Source: an uncultured Collinsella sp.
GTDB lineage: Bacteria; Actinomycetota; Coriobacteriia; Coriobacteriales; Coriobacteriaceae
Reading direction: 5' to 3'
Length of the DNA stretch: 34,158 bases
Assembly: GCA_902494715.1 (NCBI GenBank)
Contig: CABUUJ010000020.1
Location: 1-34,158 of the forward strand
The notes under the pieces were generated by a model. It did not search any database. It saw only the letters and a program-made list of their open reading frames with translations, and was not told the origin of the DNA. The translations under genes and the position numbers were made by a program. Shown one piece after another: positions 24,701-30,900 of this stretch. Position 1 is the stretch's first letter; each line of letters opens with the position of its first letter.

Positions 24701-25188
24701 ATCCGGAAACGGTAACAGTCGATCCGTCGAAAGCTACAACCGACGAAAACGGCAACGAGACTGTGCCGGTCAAATTCGAGACGAAGGACTATGAGCTCAA
24801 GGACCTTGAAAATGGATCCAAGACCTTCACGTACTATGTGCGCGAGGAGAACGAAAGCTCGACCTATCCGCATTACAAGTTTGATCAGTCGGTCTATAGG
24901 TTCAATGTTGTGGCAACGGATAACACCAAAGGAGGAATCGACTGTGCGGTGACCTACAGGAAGGGATACGTTAACTCCGAAGGCAAGTGGATAAACGACG
25001 ATACCACTGACCACGACCTCACCGACACCCCCACTTTCACCAACACCTACTCCACCTCTTTGCCCCTTTCTGGTATGTCGGGCGTCACTCTGACGTACCT
25101 TGCCGGCGCGGCGGTGCTTTGCGCTGCTGCGGCCTGGATGCACATTCGTCGCAAGGCGAATGTGAAGGGAGGCGAGCGTCGTGAATAA
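21757..25188 (+). CDS. LPxTG-anchored pilus tip adhesin with parallel beta-helix
   Basis: This 1143-residue surface protein has a signal peptide (about 1-44) and an acidic Ser/Thr-rich stalk (45-130). A Gly-rich beta-helix follows (about 290-760) with repeats such as GGGVYANGAAVTVTGGIISG. Two Spy0128-like isopeptide pilin domains (about 768-948 and 954-1098) each end in FTNTY (N943, N1096), the asparagine that usually forms the internal Lys-Asn bond. The sorting signal is LPLSG (1102-1106), then a membrane segment and RRK tail. The beta-helix probably makes the host- or glycan-binding tip. It is first in the pilus operon, with GGGGAGGAG before the ATG. Base composition is clearly lower in GC than in the neighbours until about 24.6 kb. 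Confidence 0.85.
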   Translation: MKANSDKSKQSNRATRRVLAGVLCGASVLSLVLSLVMPPISQAIANDAQTVSAEETVTAGGSSTESTDVGNTNNGDTEKLNSDEAENDASEDTVAADSTADGSEVKGAEQPAEDDTNDEDAIAPATENESDYEIRNAAELSSKLLNKELRDGDGVATFKLTADIDYNDEIRLEQSSDNLINITLNLNGHKIKQDSAGKPLFDIAKGATLTVVDDVDSGYIQENVVDGHQLQDKDEHLTPDNYGKTAKMSYDDNGIPTDLTYYVTESTASGAGTTEKIYEHTATIQGAIVGVTKNSTMRLINVYQHGTFNLVSGAITQKKGCKVGSLIYAENGSTVNMSGGYVCGATSTSRGAGIELGVQENKGATLKLTGGVIAGNCAPSGGGVYANGAAVTVTGGIISGNSTLDVGLGGGIMAERGIVTVSGGYITNNRMVKFCNTEGSGCHGGAGLAAHKGAHVTISDGQITGNYSDEAGGGVYVTDQGRDDSRKDTAWLKITGGIIASNVSFRSEGAGIRVGQKVDAMIGDTLDNNGTPGSKVYITNNRCMSRFDWGGGGVFVQGDSNTADNAGRLFVYYSYISSNTAGGYGGGVAVCPTGKTLVTNTKGTAIFGNSSAGKDQNFKEYNRADGSGNDGTPHLSGGGIADTNKTEDREAYGSPTFRESGHADFFLAARDHATPVAAVTGKMLGGGDAQYSGSIELKEAITIPANGAVGVKNSIGLTSGVEATDKAATDAQDNATTFITGNYSWDHGGGIMSNGDLYLGQPTDAYVYPSLKATKELIDSQTGKKKPLTKNEFTFKVYRKDSKDPFANGTFDRGVCTEVGNAGNDANGNITFNLGDQSAPSSSAGEITYYLVEDAGNDPYIKYDPAVYEIVGTLKDNVTELMSVPTPNDKYELKPLSVHNYTLINTSVTKYSGGSTKSLGTLHDDGQGYYSIVNSDGSKTFTNTYTSYTSSGSWKPQVTKEVDGGEMKKFKFELANDENFTNPETVTVDPSKATTDENGNETVPVKFETKDYELKDLENGSKTFTYYVREENESSTYPHYKFDQSVYRFNVVATDNTKGGIDCAVTYRKGYVNSEGKWINDDTTDHDLTDTPTFTNTYSTSLPLSGMSGVTLTYLAGAAVLCAAAAWMHIRRKANVKGGERRE

Positions 25189-26851
25189 GAAAGTTTGCTC
25201 CTTCCCGATCTTGTTTGCGCTGCTTGCCCTCCTGATCGGCACCTGCGCGGTTGTGTTCCCCGCATCCGCGCAGGCCGCGCCGACCTCGACCGGTTCCATC
25301 ACGGTGAGCGGCACCGTGGCGAGCAGCTACGACGCCTACCAGATCTTTAGCGCCAACGTCGTCGACGGCGACAGTGACGCCAAGATCGCCACCGACCTCG
25401 CCTGGGCAAACGACGCCGCGCGCGACGCCGTCCTGCCCGTGCTGCACAGCGCCGGCATGCCCAATTCCCAGACCACCGCGCAGGAAGCTGCCGAGTGGCT
25501 CAACGCCGATTCCCACCTTACGAGCGCACTGAGCGCACAGCTCGCTCGTTCCCTCCAGAGCCCTGGTGCCGTGTCCGTGGCTCTTAACGCGGGCACGACG
25601 GCCGAGCTGTCCTGCGGCTACTGGCTCATCGTCGCCGACGACGACGCCATTTCCCAGAACGAGGCCGGCACCGCGCCGATCATGGCCCTGGTGGGCGGCA
25701 GCGCCGTTACCGTCAAGCCCAAGGCGGCGACCCCCAAGGTCCAAAAGCATGTGCTGGAGGACGGCACCGCCGCCTGGCAGAAGGCCGCCGACGCCACGGT
25801 CGCCGACGACCTGTACTGGCGCCTCTCTGCCACGGTCCCGGTGGGCCTCACGGCCTACGACACCTATACGGTGCGGTTCGTTGACACCATGAGCGCGGGA
25901 CTCGACCCCTCCAAGGTGGCCGCGAGCATGCGTGTGTACGTGGCGGCGGGCACGGACGGCGGTTTTGACGCGGTCCAGACCGGCAAGGACGGCCGCGCCG
26001 GCACCGAGCCCGCGAAGGGCTGGACCGACATCACGGCCCAGTGCGCCACCAAGGTAGCGGCCGACGGTAAGACCTTCACCGTGCGCACCGGCGACCTCAT
26101 CGCCGCGCTCGGCGGGGCCGACGCCTTTACCGCGGGCGCCCGCGTGGTCGCCGTGTACAATGCGCCGCTCAACAGCGCATGCAGCCACGGCATCGCGAAG
26201 GGCAACCCCAACGAGGTCTACCTGCGCTACCCGCGCTCTCCCTTTGCCGACCAGTCCGGCGATGCCGGCTTTACCCACACGCCGAGCGACGATGCGTGCG
26301 CCTACACCTGGGATCTCGCGCTCACCAAGCGCGGCAGCGACGGCGACAAGCCGCTTGCCGGGGCGGTCCTGAGCATCGCCGACGACCGCGGTCGCACGCT
26401 GGCGGCCGACGGCACGTGGGATGCGGAGGGTAAGGCCACCGTCACCACGGGCGAGGACGGCCGCGTGACCGTCTCGGGCGTGGACTCGGGCAAGCTGGAG
26501 GTCCGCGAGCTCAAGGCGCCCAAGGGCTACACCGCCTTTGAGGGCACGCGCTCCGTGACGGTCAAGGCCGAGGGCCTGGACGTCGACCAGGTTGCCGCCG
26601 CCAAGCCCAAGCTCACCATCACGGCCGAGTCGCCCCTGCGCGCCGACAGCGCGGACGGGTCGACGGGCAGTCTGGAGGCGTCGATCATCAACTCGCCCGC
26701 CGGCACGCCCCCTAGCATCTTCACCGGAGGCTTTATGCCCTCGACTGGTGATATGGCAATGTACGCCGCGGCCGCCGCAGCGGTCGCCGGAGCCGCGCTC
26801 ATCGTGGTCGCGCTCCTGGTCAAGCGGGGAGGTGGCAGCCATAAAGAGTAG
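25181..26851 (+). CDS. Minor pilin (shaft or base subunit) with MPSTG sorting signal
   Basis: This 556-residue protein has a signal peptide (1-32, ASAQAAP). An N-terminal pilin domain (SYDAYQIFSANVVDGDSD) and a D2 isopeptide domain beginning at ATPKVQKHVLEDG follow. A Cna-B domain contains LALTKRGSDGDKPLAGAVLS and LEVRELKAPKGYTAFEG, where the Glu would catalyse the Lys-Asn crosslink. The sorting motif is MPSTG (519-523) rather than LPxTG, then a membrane segment and KRGGGSHKE tail. The GTG start overlaps the tip gene stop by 8 bases, so the two are translationally coupled. Composition is very GC-rich, unlike the tip gene. It shares its domain order with the next gene; the role as minor subunit is inferred from gene order. 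Confidence 0.82.
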   Translation: MNKKVCSFPILFALLALLIGTCAVVFPASAQAAPTSTGSITVSGTVASSYDAYQIFSANVVDGDSDAKIATDLAWANDAARDAVLPVLHSAGMPNSQTTAQEAAEWLNADSHLTSALSAQLARSLQSPGAVSVALNAGTTAELSCGYWLIVADDDAISQNEAGTAPIMALVGGSAVTVKPKAATPKVQKHVLEDGTAAWQKAADATVADDLYWRLSATVPVGLTAYDTYTVRFVDTMSAGLDPSKVAASMRVYVAAGTDGGFDAVQTGKDGRAGTEPAKGWTDITAQCATKVAADGKTFTVRTGDLIAALGGADAFTAGARVVAVYNAPLNSACSHGIAKGNPNEVYLRYPRSPFADQSGDAGFTHTPSDDACAYTWDLALTKRGSDGDKPLAGAVLSIADDRGRTLAADGTWDAEGKATVTTGEDGRVTVSGVDSGKLEVRELKAPKGYTAFEGTRSVTVKAEGLDVDQVAAAKPKLTITAESPLRADSADGSTGSLEASIINSPAGTPPSIFTGGFMPSTGDMAMYAAAAAAVAGAALIVVALLVKRGGGSHKE

Positions 26852-26959
26852 CTGGCAGCCCCACAGAGAGCGGGGCGAGACATAGCGAAGCAGATGCTAA
26901 GACACAGACAGACGATGACCGATCGAATGAGAACCAACCGGAAAACGGAGGAAAAGAAG

Positions 26960-28603
26960 ATGAGCATGAGCAAGAACATCGCACGCCTGGCAGTAACCGC
27001 CGGCCTCACAGCAGCGTTGAGCTTCGGCGGAGTTATGGCCCCGGTGACCATGGCGTTTGCTGCGGAGGGCGACAACACCATCACCATCACGCAGAACGCG
27101 AACAACGGAGCCACCAAGTTCAAGGCGTATCAGATCTTTAAGGCCGATGTCTTGGACAAGGACGGAAAGAAGGTCGTGTCCAATGTCAGCTGGGCGAGCG
27201 ATGAAGCGGAGGATGCCGTCCTGGGGGTCCTTAAGGGCGAGAGCGGGTCGGGCATCTCCGATGCCTCGACCGCGCAGGAGGTTGCCGACTACCTTTCCAA
27301 GACGATTGCGGATACCACTGCTACCACGGTCGTGGAGAAGGATAATCTTCTCAATAAGATTGCCCTGGCTGTCGAAAAAGCCGTGCCCCCGACCGGTGAG
27401 GCTTTTGATGCCGGCGCCGCCTTTACCGCCACGAACAAGGGGTATTACCTGTTCATGACCGACGCCGCATCGATTGGAGCCAAGGACAATTACGCCGATA
27501 AGAAGCAGACCGGTACCTCGCCGATTTTCGCCGTCGTGGGCGGCAGTGCTGTGGAGGTTGCCGAGAAGACGGACATCCCCACGGTCGAGAAGAAGGTCAT
27601 GGACGACAAGTCCAACAGCAATTGGGCCGACAAGGCTGACTCCCAGATGGGCCAGAATGTTGAGTACCAGCTTACCGGTACCGTCGCTAAGAACGTCGAT
27701 ACATTCGATACGTATTACTATCAGTTCCATGACGAGCTCTCTGCCGGCCTGACTGCCAATCAGGCTTCTGTTGAGGTTAAGGTCGATGGGGCTAAGATTG
27801 ATCCTGACAAGTACGCTGTTTCCTACGACCAGGAGAACGGCAATAACCTTCTGACTGTCACGTTCGATGATCTTAAGAGTTCGGGCGCAACCGTCACGCC
27901 GAATTCCAAGATCGTTGTGACCTACACCGCCAAACTTGATCCCGCCAAGGCTAAAAAGGTCGTTGTCGGTGGCGAGGGCAATGAGAATACCGTCAAGCTC
28001 ATCTACTCCAACAACCCCGGCCATGATGGCAAGGGCGAATCCGTGCCCGACACCGTGCGCGACTACACCTATGCACTCAAGCTCGTCAAGGAAGACTCTG
28101 CTGATTCCGACGTTAAGCTCTCGGGCGTAAAGTTCACCATCCAGGCGACCGGTGCCGACGAGGGTACTGGCATCCAGTATGTCCAAGAGGACGGCTCTTT
28201 TGGCGATACTGCTTATGAGTTTACGACTGATGATAAGGGCGAAATCAGCGTCAAGGGCCTCGATGCTGGCACCTATACGGTCAAGGAGACCCATACGCTC
28301 GACGGCTATAACACCCTGTCCGATTTCACGTTCACCATTACTGCCACGGGTCTTGATCAGAACGAGGGCGCGAATGCGCTGCAGGTGACCACATCCAAGA
28401 ATGGCTCTGACCTCGTCGCCACCCCCTCCTTTGATAGCGGCACCGTCACTCTTACCGTCCAGAACAAGAAGGGCTCCGGCCTCCCGCTGACCGGTCTTAA
28501 CGGCGTGACCTTCACTTGGATCGCTGGTGGCGCGGTGCTGTGCATCGGCGTGGCGCACCTCATCCGCAGCCGTAAGCAGGCTGAGGAGTCCGAGCAGGAG
28601 TAA
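26960..28603 (+). CDS. Major pilin, D2/Cna-B type with LPLTG signal
   Basis: This 547-residue protein has a signal peptide (about 1-33, TMAFAAEG), an N-terminal domain (KFKAYQIFKADVLDKDGK), and a D2 domain starting IPTVEKKVMDDKS. Its lysines are candidates for the shaft-polymerising residue. A Cna-B domain (YALKLVKEDSADSDVKLSG; Glu in YTVKETHTLDGY) precedes LPLTG (508-512), a membrane segment and a basic tail. Sortase C would link the motif threonine of one subunit to a lysine of the next. The start at 26960 follows CGGAGG; the frame from 26894 adds 22 residues without signal-peptide character. It lies 108 bases after the minor pilin with no terminator between. Confidence 0.85.
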   Translation: MSMSKNIARLAVTAGLTAALSFGGVMAPVTMAFAAEGDNTITITQNANNGATKFKAYQIFKADVLDKDGKKVVSNVSWASDEAEDAVLGVLKGESGSGISDASTAQEVADYLSKTIADTTATTVVEKDNLLNKIALAVEKAVPPTGEAFDAGAAFTATNKGYYLFMTDAASIGAKDNYADKKQTGTSPIFAVVGGSAVEVAEKTDIPTVEKKVMDDKSNSNWADKADSQMGQNVEYQLTGTVAKNVDTFDTYYYQFHDELSAGLTANQASVEVKVDGAKIDPDKYAVSYDQENGNNLLTVTFDDLKSSGATVTPNSKIVVTYTAKLDPAKAKKVVVGGEGNENTVKLIYSNNPGHDGKGESVPDTVRDYTYALKLVKEDSADSDVKLSGVKFTIQATGADEGTGIQYVQEDGSFGDTAYEFTTDDKGEISVKGLDAGTYTVKETHTLDGYNTLSDFTFTITATGLDQNEGANALQVTTSKNGSDLVATPSFDSGTVTLTVQNKKGSGLPLTGLNGVTFTWIAGGAVLCIGVAHLIRSRKQAEESEQE

Positions 28604-28703
28604 CGCTCACTCACCCATCCCTTTGGCAGGTGGGATGTGATGGCCATGAAACTTGCGGACACTTTTCTCGTCTATCCACGTTCTTGCTTTGCCATTCACT
28701 TTT

Positions 28704-28742
28704 CGGGGCAGACTCCGCACTGGAGTTTGCCCCGTTCTTTTT
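28704..28742 (+). terminator. Terminator after the pilin genes
   Basis: A 13-bp stem (28704-28716 with 28722-28734, CGGGGCAGACTCC / GGAGTTTGCCCCG, one G-U pair) is followed by TTCTTTTT. It lies 100 bases after the major pilin stop, so the sortase probably needs its own promoter. Confidence 0.85.
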
Positions 28743-28909
28743 GAACAGCGCAGCCGGGGCGCCGTCGCTCGTATGATCGAGCGTATGATTAGCGAACAAA
28801 TGTTTGCAAATATTGCGTTTACCAGCTGTAAGTGCGAGTGCTCGCAGTAAAATACCCTTACGACGCATTCCGTGCGCGGGCGGCCGACGACTCGATCGGA
28901 GGTCCCCAA

Positions 28910-29062
28910 ATGCTGAAATTCCTTAACGCGCTCGCCGCCCTCGCGGCGGTAGGCTCGTTCGTCATCGCGTTTCTTGACTCGTATGAGGTTCGGTTTAAGG
29001 TCCGTAGGCGCACGCGCGGTGCGGACGGTAGAAGGCATTTGCGCTGCAACAAGCGCAAATAA
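28910..29062 (+). CDS. 50-residue membrane peptide, unknown function
   Basis: A short frame codes one N-terminal membrane helix (MLKFLNALAALAAVGSFVIA) followed by a strongly basic tail (RFKVRRRTRGADGRR, then CNKRK). The ribosome site CGGAGGT is 8 bases before the ATG. The frame ends 1 base before a strong terminator hairpin, so it looks like a real monocistronic gene. A TAAAAT (28848) preceded by the palindrome TGCGAG-TG-CTCGCA (28833-28846) may be its promoter region. It sits between the pilins and the sortase. Similar small basic membrane peptides can be toxins, holin-like factors or assembly aids. I do not recognise a family. Confidence 0.6.
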   Translation: MLKFLNALAALAAVGSFVIAFLDSYEVRFKVRRRTRGADGRRHLRCNKRK

Positions 29063-29063
29063 G

Positions 29064-29095
29064 AATGCCCGGGGTTAGAGGCCCGGGCATTTAAC
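29064..29095 (+). terminator. Terminator after the small membrane gene
   Basis: A perfect 10-bp stem AATGCCCGGG/CCCGGGCATT (29064-29073, 29082-29091) with an 8-nt loop is followed by TAAC. It starts 1 base after the stop codon of the 50-residue gene. The T tract is weak. Confidence 0.7.
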
Positions 29096-29228
29096 AAAAC
29101 CAGAAAACTAGGCCGCCCGCGCTTTCGAACACTTACGCGGGATGCGTCGTTTTCTATTGCCATTGTATCCCGAATCGCCCAGCCGATTCGGGATATTTTG
29201 AAAACTCAAATGCGGGCCCATACTTGCA

Positions 29229-29308
29229 CTGCGCAATGTTGCCAGGCTGCGTTGCGCAGCGCATGAGCTCGCTAATCGGCTATTATTTGTTCAGACAACT
29301 TGAGTTGT
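29229..29308 (+). promoter_or_regulatory. Inverted repeats and promoter-like site before the sortase gene
   Basis: CTGCGCAA (29229-29236) pairs with TTGCGCAG (29252-29259). A TATTAT (29281-29286) may be the -10, and ACAACT-TG-AGTTGT (29295-29308) lies between it and the ribosome site. The TGCGCAA half-site also occurs in the leader of the pilus operon (21682-21702), which suggests a shared regulator or RNA element. No clear -35 was found. Confidence 0.35.
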
Positions 29309-29324
29309 AGAGGAGTGACCGGCG

Positions 29325-30263
29325 ATGGTGCAGGGCGCCAAACATATGAAGAGCAGTAACGCCGCGGACAACGGCGGCTCAAGCCCTCAGCCCAAACCTC
29401 AACCAAAGCCCAAGCGCCGTCGCAAGCGACTGCCGCGCTGGGCCGACCGGCTCATCACCATCGTCATCATCCTTATTGGCGTGGGCCTTATGACCTGGCC
29501 GTGGATCTTGGATCGGCTCGAGGCCTCGGGCGTGTTCAACCAGATCAGCACGGTGTCCAGCACCGTGGATGCGCTCTCCGAAGAGGAGCGCGAGCGCATT
29601 CTGCTGCAGGCGCGCTCCTATAATGAGCAACTTTCCGGCGAGGCCACCGAGCTTCCCGCCGACCAGATCGAGCCCTACGCCCAGCAGCTCATCTTTGACC
29701 GCGACCCCATGATGAGCTGGGTCGAAATCCCCTCCATCGACGTGAGCATGCCTATCTACCACGGCACGAGCGAGGAGGTCCTCATGGCGGGCGTCGGCCA
29801 CCTGGAGGGCACGAGCCTGCCGGTGGGCGGCGCCTCGACGCATTGCGTGCTCACCGCGCACTCGGGCATGCGCAACCTGAGCATGTTCGACGACATCCAT
29901 TCGCTGGAGCCCGGCGACCTGGTGCTGCTGCACACCATGAGCAAGACGCTCGCCTACAAGATGGTGGACTCCGAGGTCGTGCTGCCCGAGGAGATGGAGT
30001 CGCTGACCATCGAGCCCGGCGCCGACAGGGTGACGCTCGTCACCTGCACGCCCTACGGCGTGAACGACCATCGCCTGCTGGTGCACTGCGTGCGCACCAA
30101 GTACAACAAGAAGGACGTCGACAAGCAAAAGTCGCTGGCCGACCGCCACTGGGGCAAGCGCGAGTTTGCCGTGCTCATCGTGGTCGTGGCCATTGTGCTG
30201 TTGCTGCTGGACATCGTGATCCACGCGGTCCGCAAGCGCCGCAAGGCCAAGGCCTCGGCATAA
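29325..30263 (+). CDS. Class C pilin sortase
   Basis: This 312-residue transpeptidase polymerises the pilins. A Pro/Lys-rich cytoplasmic N-terminus (20-37) and a membrane segment (about 42-62) precede the sortase barrel, and a second C-terminal membrane segment (about 281-300) is typical of class C. Catalytic residues are H179 (LTAHSG), C241 (LVTCTPYG) and R250 (NDHRLLV). IPSIDVSMPIYHGTSEEVL and GVGHLEGTSLPVGG are class C signatures. The usual DP(F/W) lid well upstream of the barrel is not evident; the only Asp-Pro is at 127-128, right before strand 1. AGAGGAG lies 9 bases before the ATG. It is the only sortase here and serves all three upstream substrates. Confidence 0.92.
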   Translation: MVQGAKHMKSSNAADNGGSSPQPKPQPKPKRRRKRLPRWADRLITIVIILIGVGLMTWPWILDRLEASGVFNQISTVSSTVDALSEEERERILLQARSYNEQLSGEATELPADQIEPYAQQLIFDRDPMMSWVEIPSIDVSMPIYHGTSEEVLMAGVGHLEGTSLPVGGASTHCVLTAHSGMRNLSMFDDIHSLEPGDLVLLHTMSKTLAYKMVDSEVVLPEEMESLTIEPGADRVTLVTCTPYGVNDHRLLVHCVRTKYNKKDVDKQKSLADRHWGKREFAVLIVVVAIVLLLLDIVIHAVRKRRKAKASA

Positions 30264-30277
30264 GACATCGTTCAGAA

Positions 30278-30310
30278 CCACCACAAAGGGGACAGGCACC
30301 TTTGTGGCGG
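30278..30310 (+). repeat. REP-A palindrome, copy 5
   Basis: CCACCACAAAGG and CCTTTGTGGCGG flank loop GGACAGGCA. One arm base differs and the T tract is lost (TCGGGG). It starts 14 bases after the sortase stop and is followed 11 bases later by a REP-B element. Confidence 0.82.
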
Positions 30311-30321
30311 TCGGGGCTTTC

Positions 30322-30388
30322 AAACCATCACAACATTCGATGAAAATTGCGATTTTGGCGAAAAGCGTTGAATGTTGTGATGGTTTTT
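30322..30388. repeat. REP-B palindrome, copy 4 (subtype II)
   Basis: Arms AACCATCACAACATTCGA and TTGAATGTTGTGATGGTT enclose an interior GAAAATTGCGATTTTGGCG, close to copy 3. The change from TCGAA to TTGAA keeps pairing as G-U in RNA. It ends in TTTTT. Confidence 0.85.
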
Positions 30389-30451
30389 GTTGCGGACAGT
30401 ACGGTCTTCGTTGTGGACGAGACGGTTTTCGCTATGGACGGTGCGGTTTCG
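30389..30451. repeat. Three imperfect 21-bp tandem repeats
   Basis: Units start at 30389, 30410 and 30431 and share the pattern G.T..GGAC...ACGGT.TTC. They directly follow the REP-B element. In one plus frame they read as CG(Q/R).G.R-type heptads, but that frame also runs through the palindrome and has no ribosome site, so it is not called a gene. The rest of the 325-base gap (30264-30588) holds REP-A, REP-B and the gatC promoter. Confidence 0.65.
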
Positions 30452-30524
30452 CTGCAGAACCGCCAGCCTGCCGCCTGCCAACCCGCCACCCTCGTTACGT
30501 TTTCGCTGCATTTGGGTAAAGCGC

Positions 30525-30553
30525 CTGCCCAAGCCGGCGTTGCCCTGTATACT
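30525..30553 (+). promoter_or_regulatory. Putative gatCAB promoter
   Basis: A good -10 TATACT (30548-30553) lies 17 bp after CTGCCC (30525-30530), a -35 similar to the TTGCCC proposed for the pilus operon. It would start transcription about 30 bases before the gatC ATG. Confidence 0.45.
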
Positions 30554-30588
30554 GGAACGGTTTAACTGTTATGCGGAAGGGAGCGCCT

Positions 30589-30900
30589 ATGGCACTCAGC
30601 GAGAAAGACGTGCGCGGCATCGCCGAGTACGCAAAGATCGCACTGACCGATGACGAGCTCACCCAGATGACGTCCTACATGAACGACGCCGTCCAGATGC
30701 TCGAGCCCGTCCTGCAATATGACTTGCCCGACGTGGAGCCCACGTTCCATCCTATCGGAAGCCTGTCCAACGTGATGGGCGATGACCTGCGCGAGCCCGA
30801 GCGCGACCTGCCGCTCGACGTTGCGCTGGAAAACGCCGGCAGCGCGCGCGACCGCTACTTCCGCGTGCCGTCCATTTTGGGAGAGGGGGAGAGCGAGTAA
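30589..30900 (+). CDS. gatC: Asp/Glu-tRNA amidotransferase subunit C
   Basis: GatC is the small belt subunit (103 residues) that clamps GatA to GatB in the GatCAB amidotransferase. The N-terminal helix (LSEKDVRGIAEYAKIALTDDE), LEPVLQYDLPDVEPTFHP and the C-terminal FRVPSIL are the usual features. The start at 30589 follows GGAAGGGAG; an in-frame ATG at 30571 overlaps that site. Its stop TAA overlaps the gatA ATG by one base (TAATG), so the subunits are translationally coupled. Confidence 0.93.
   Translation: MALSEKDVRGIAEYAKIALTDDELTQMTSYMNDAVQMLEPVLQYDLPDVEPTFHPIGSLSNVMGDDLREPERDLPLDVALENAGSARDRYFRVPSILGEGESE

Noticed and set aside
25085..26842. 585-codon minus-strand open frame opposite the minor pilin
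   Set aside because: Low-complexity Arg/Gly/His antisense shadow of a clear pilin gene.
28604..29324. Additional pilus genes between the major pilin and the sortase
   Set aside because: Apart from the 50-residue peptide, frames here lack ribosome sites and overlap terminators and inverted repeats.
30304..30519. 71-codon frame with CGRDGF-like heptads
   Set aside because: It starts inside a REP-A arm, runs through REP-B and lacks a ribosome site; the heptads are a by-product of the 21-bp DNA repeats.
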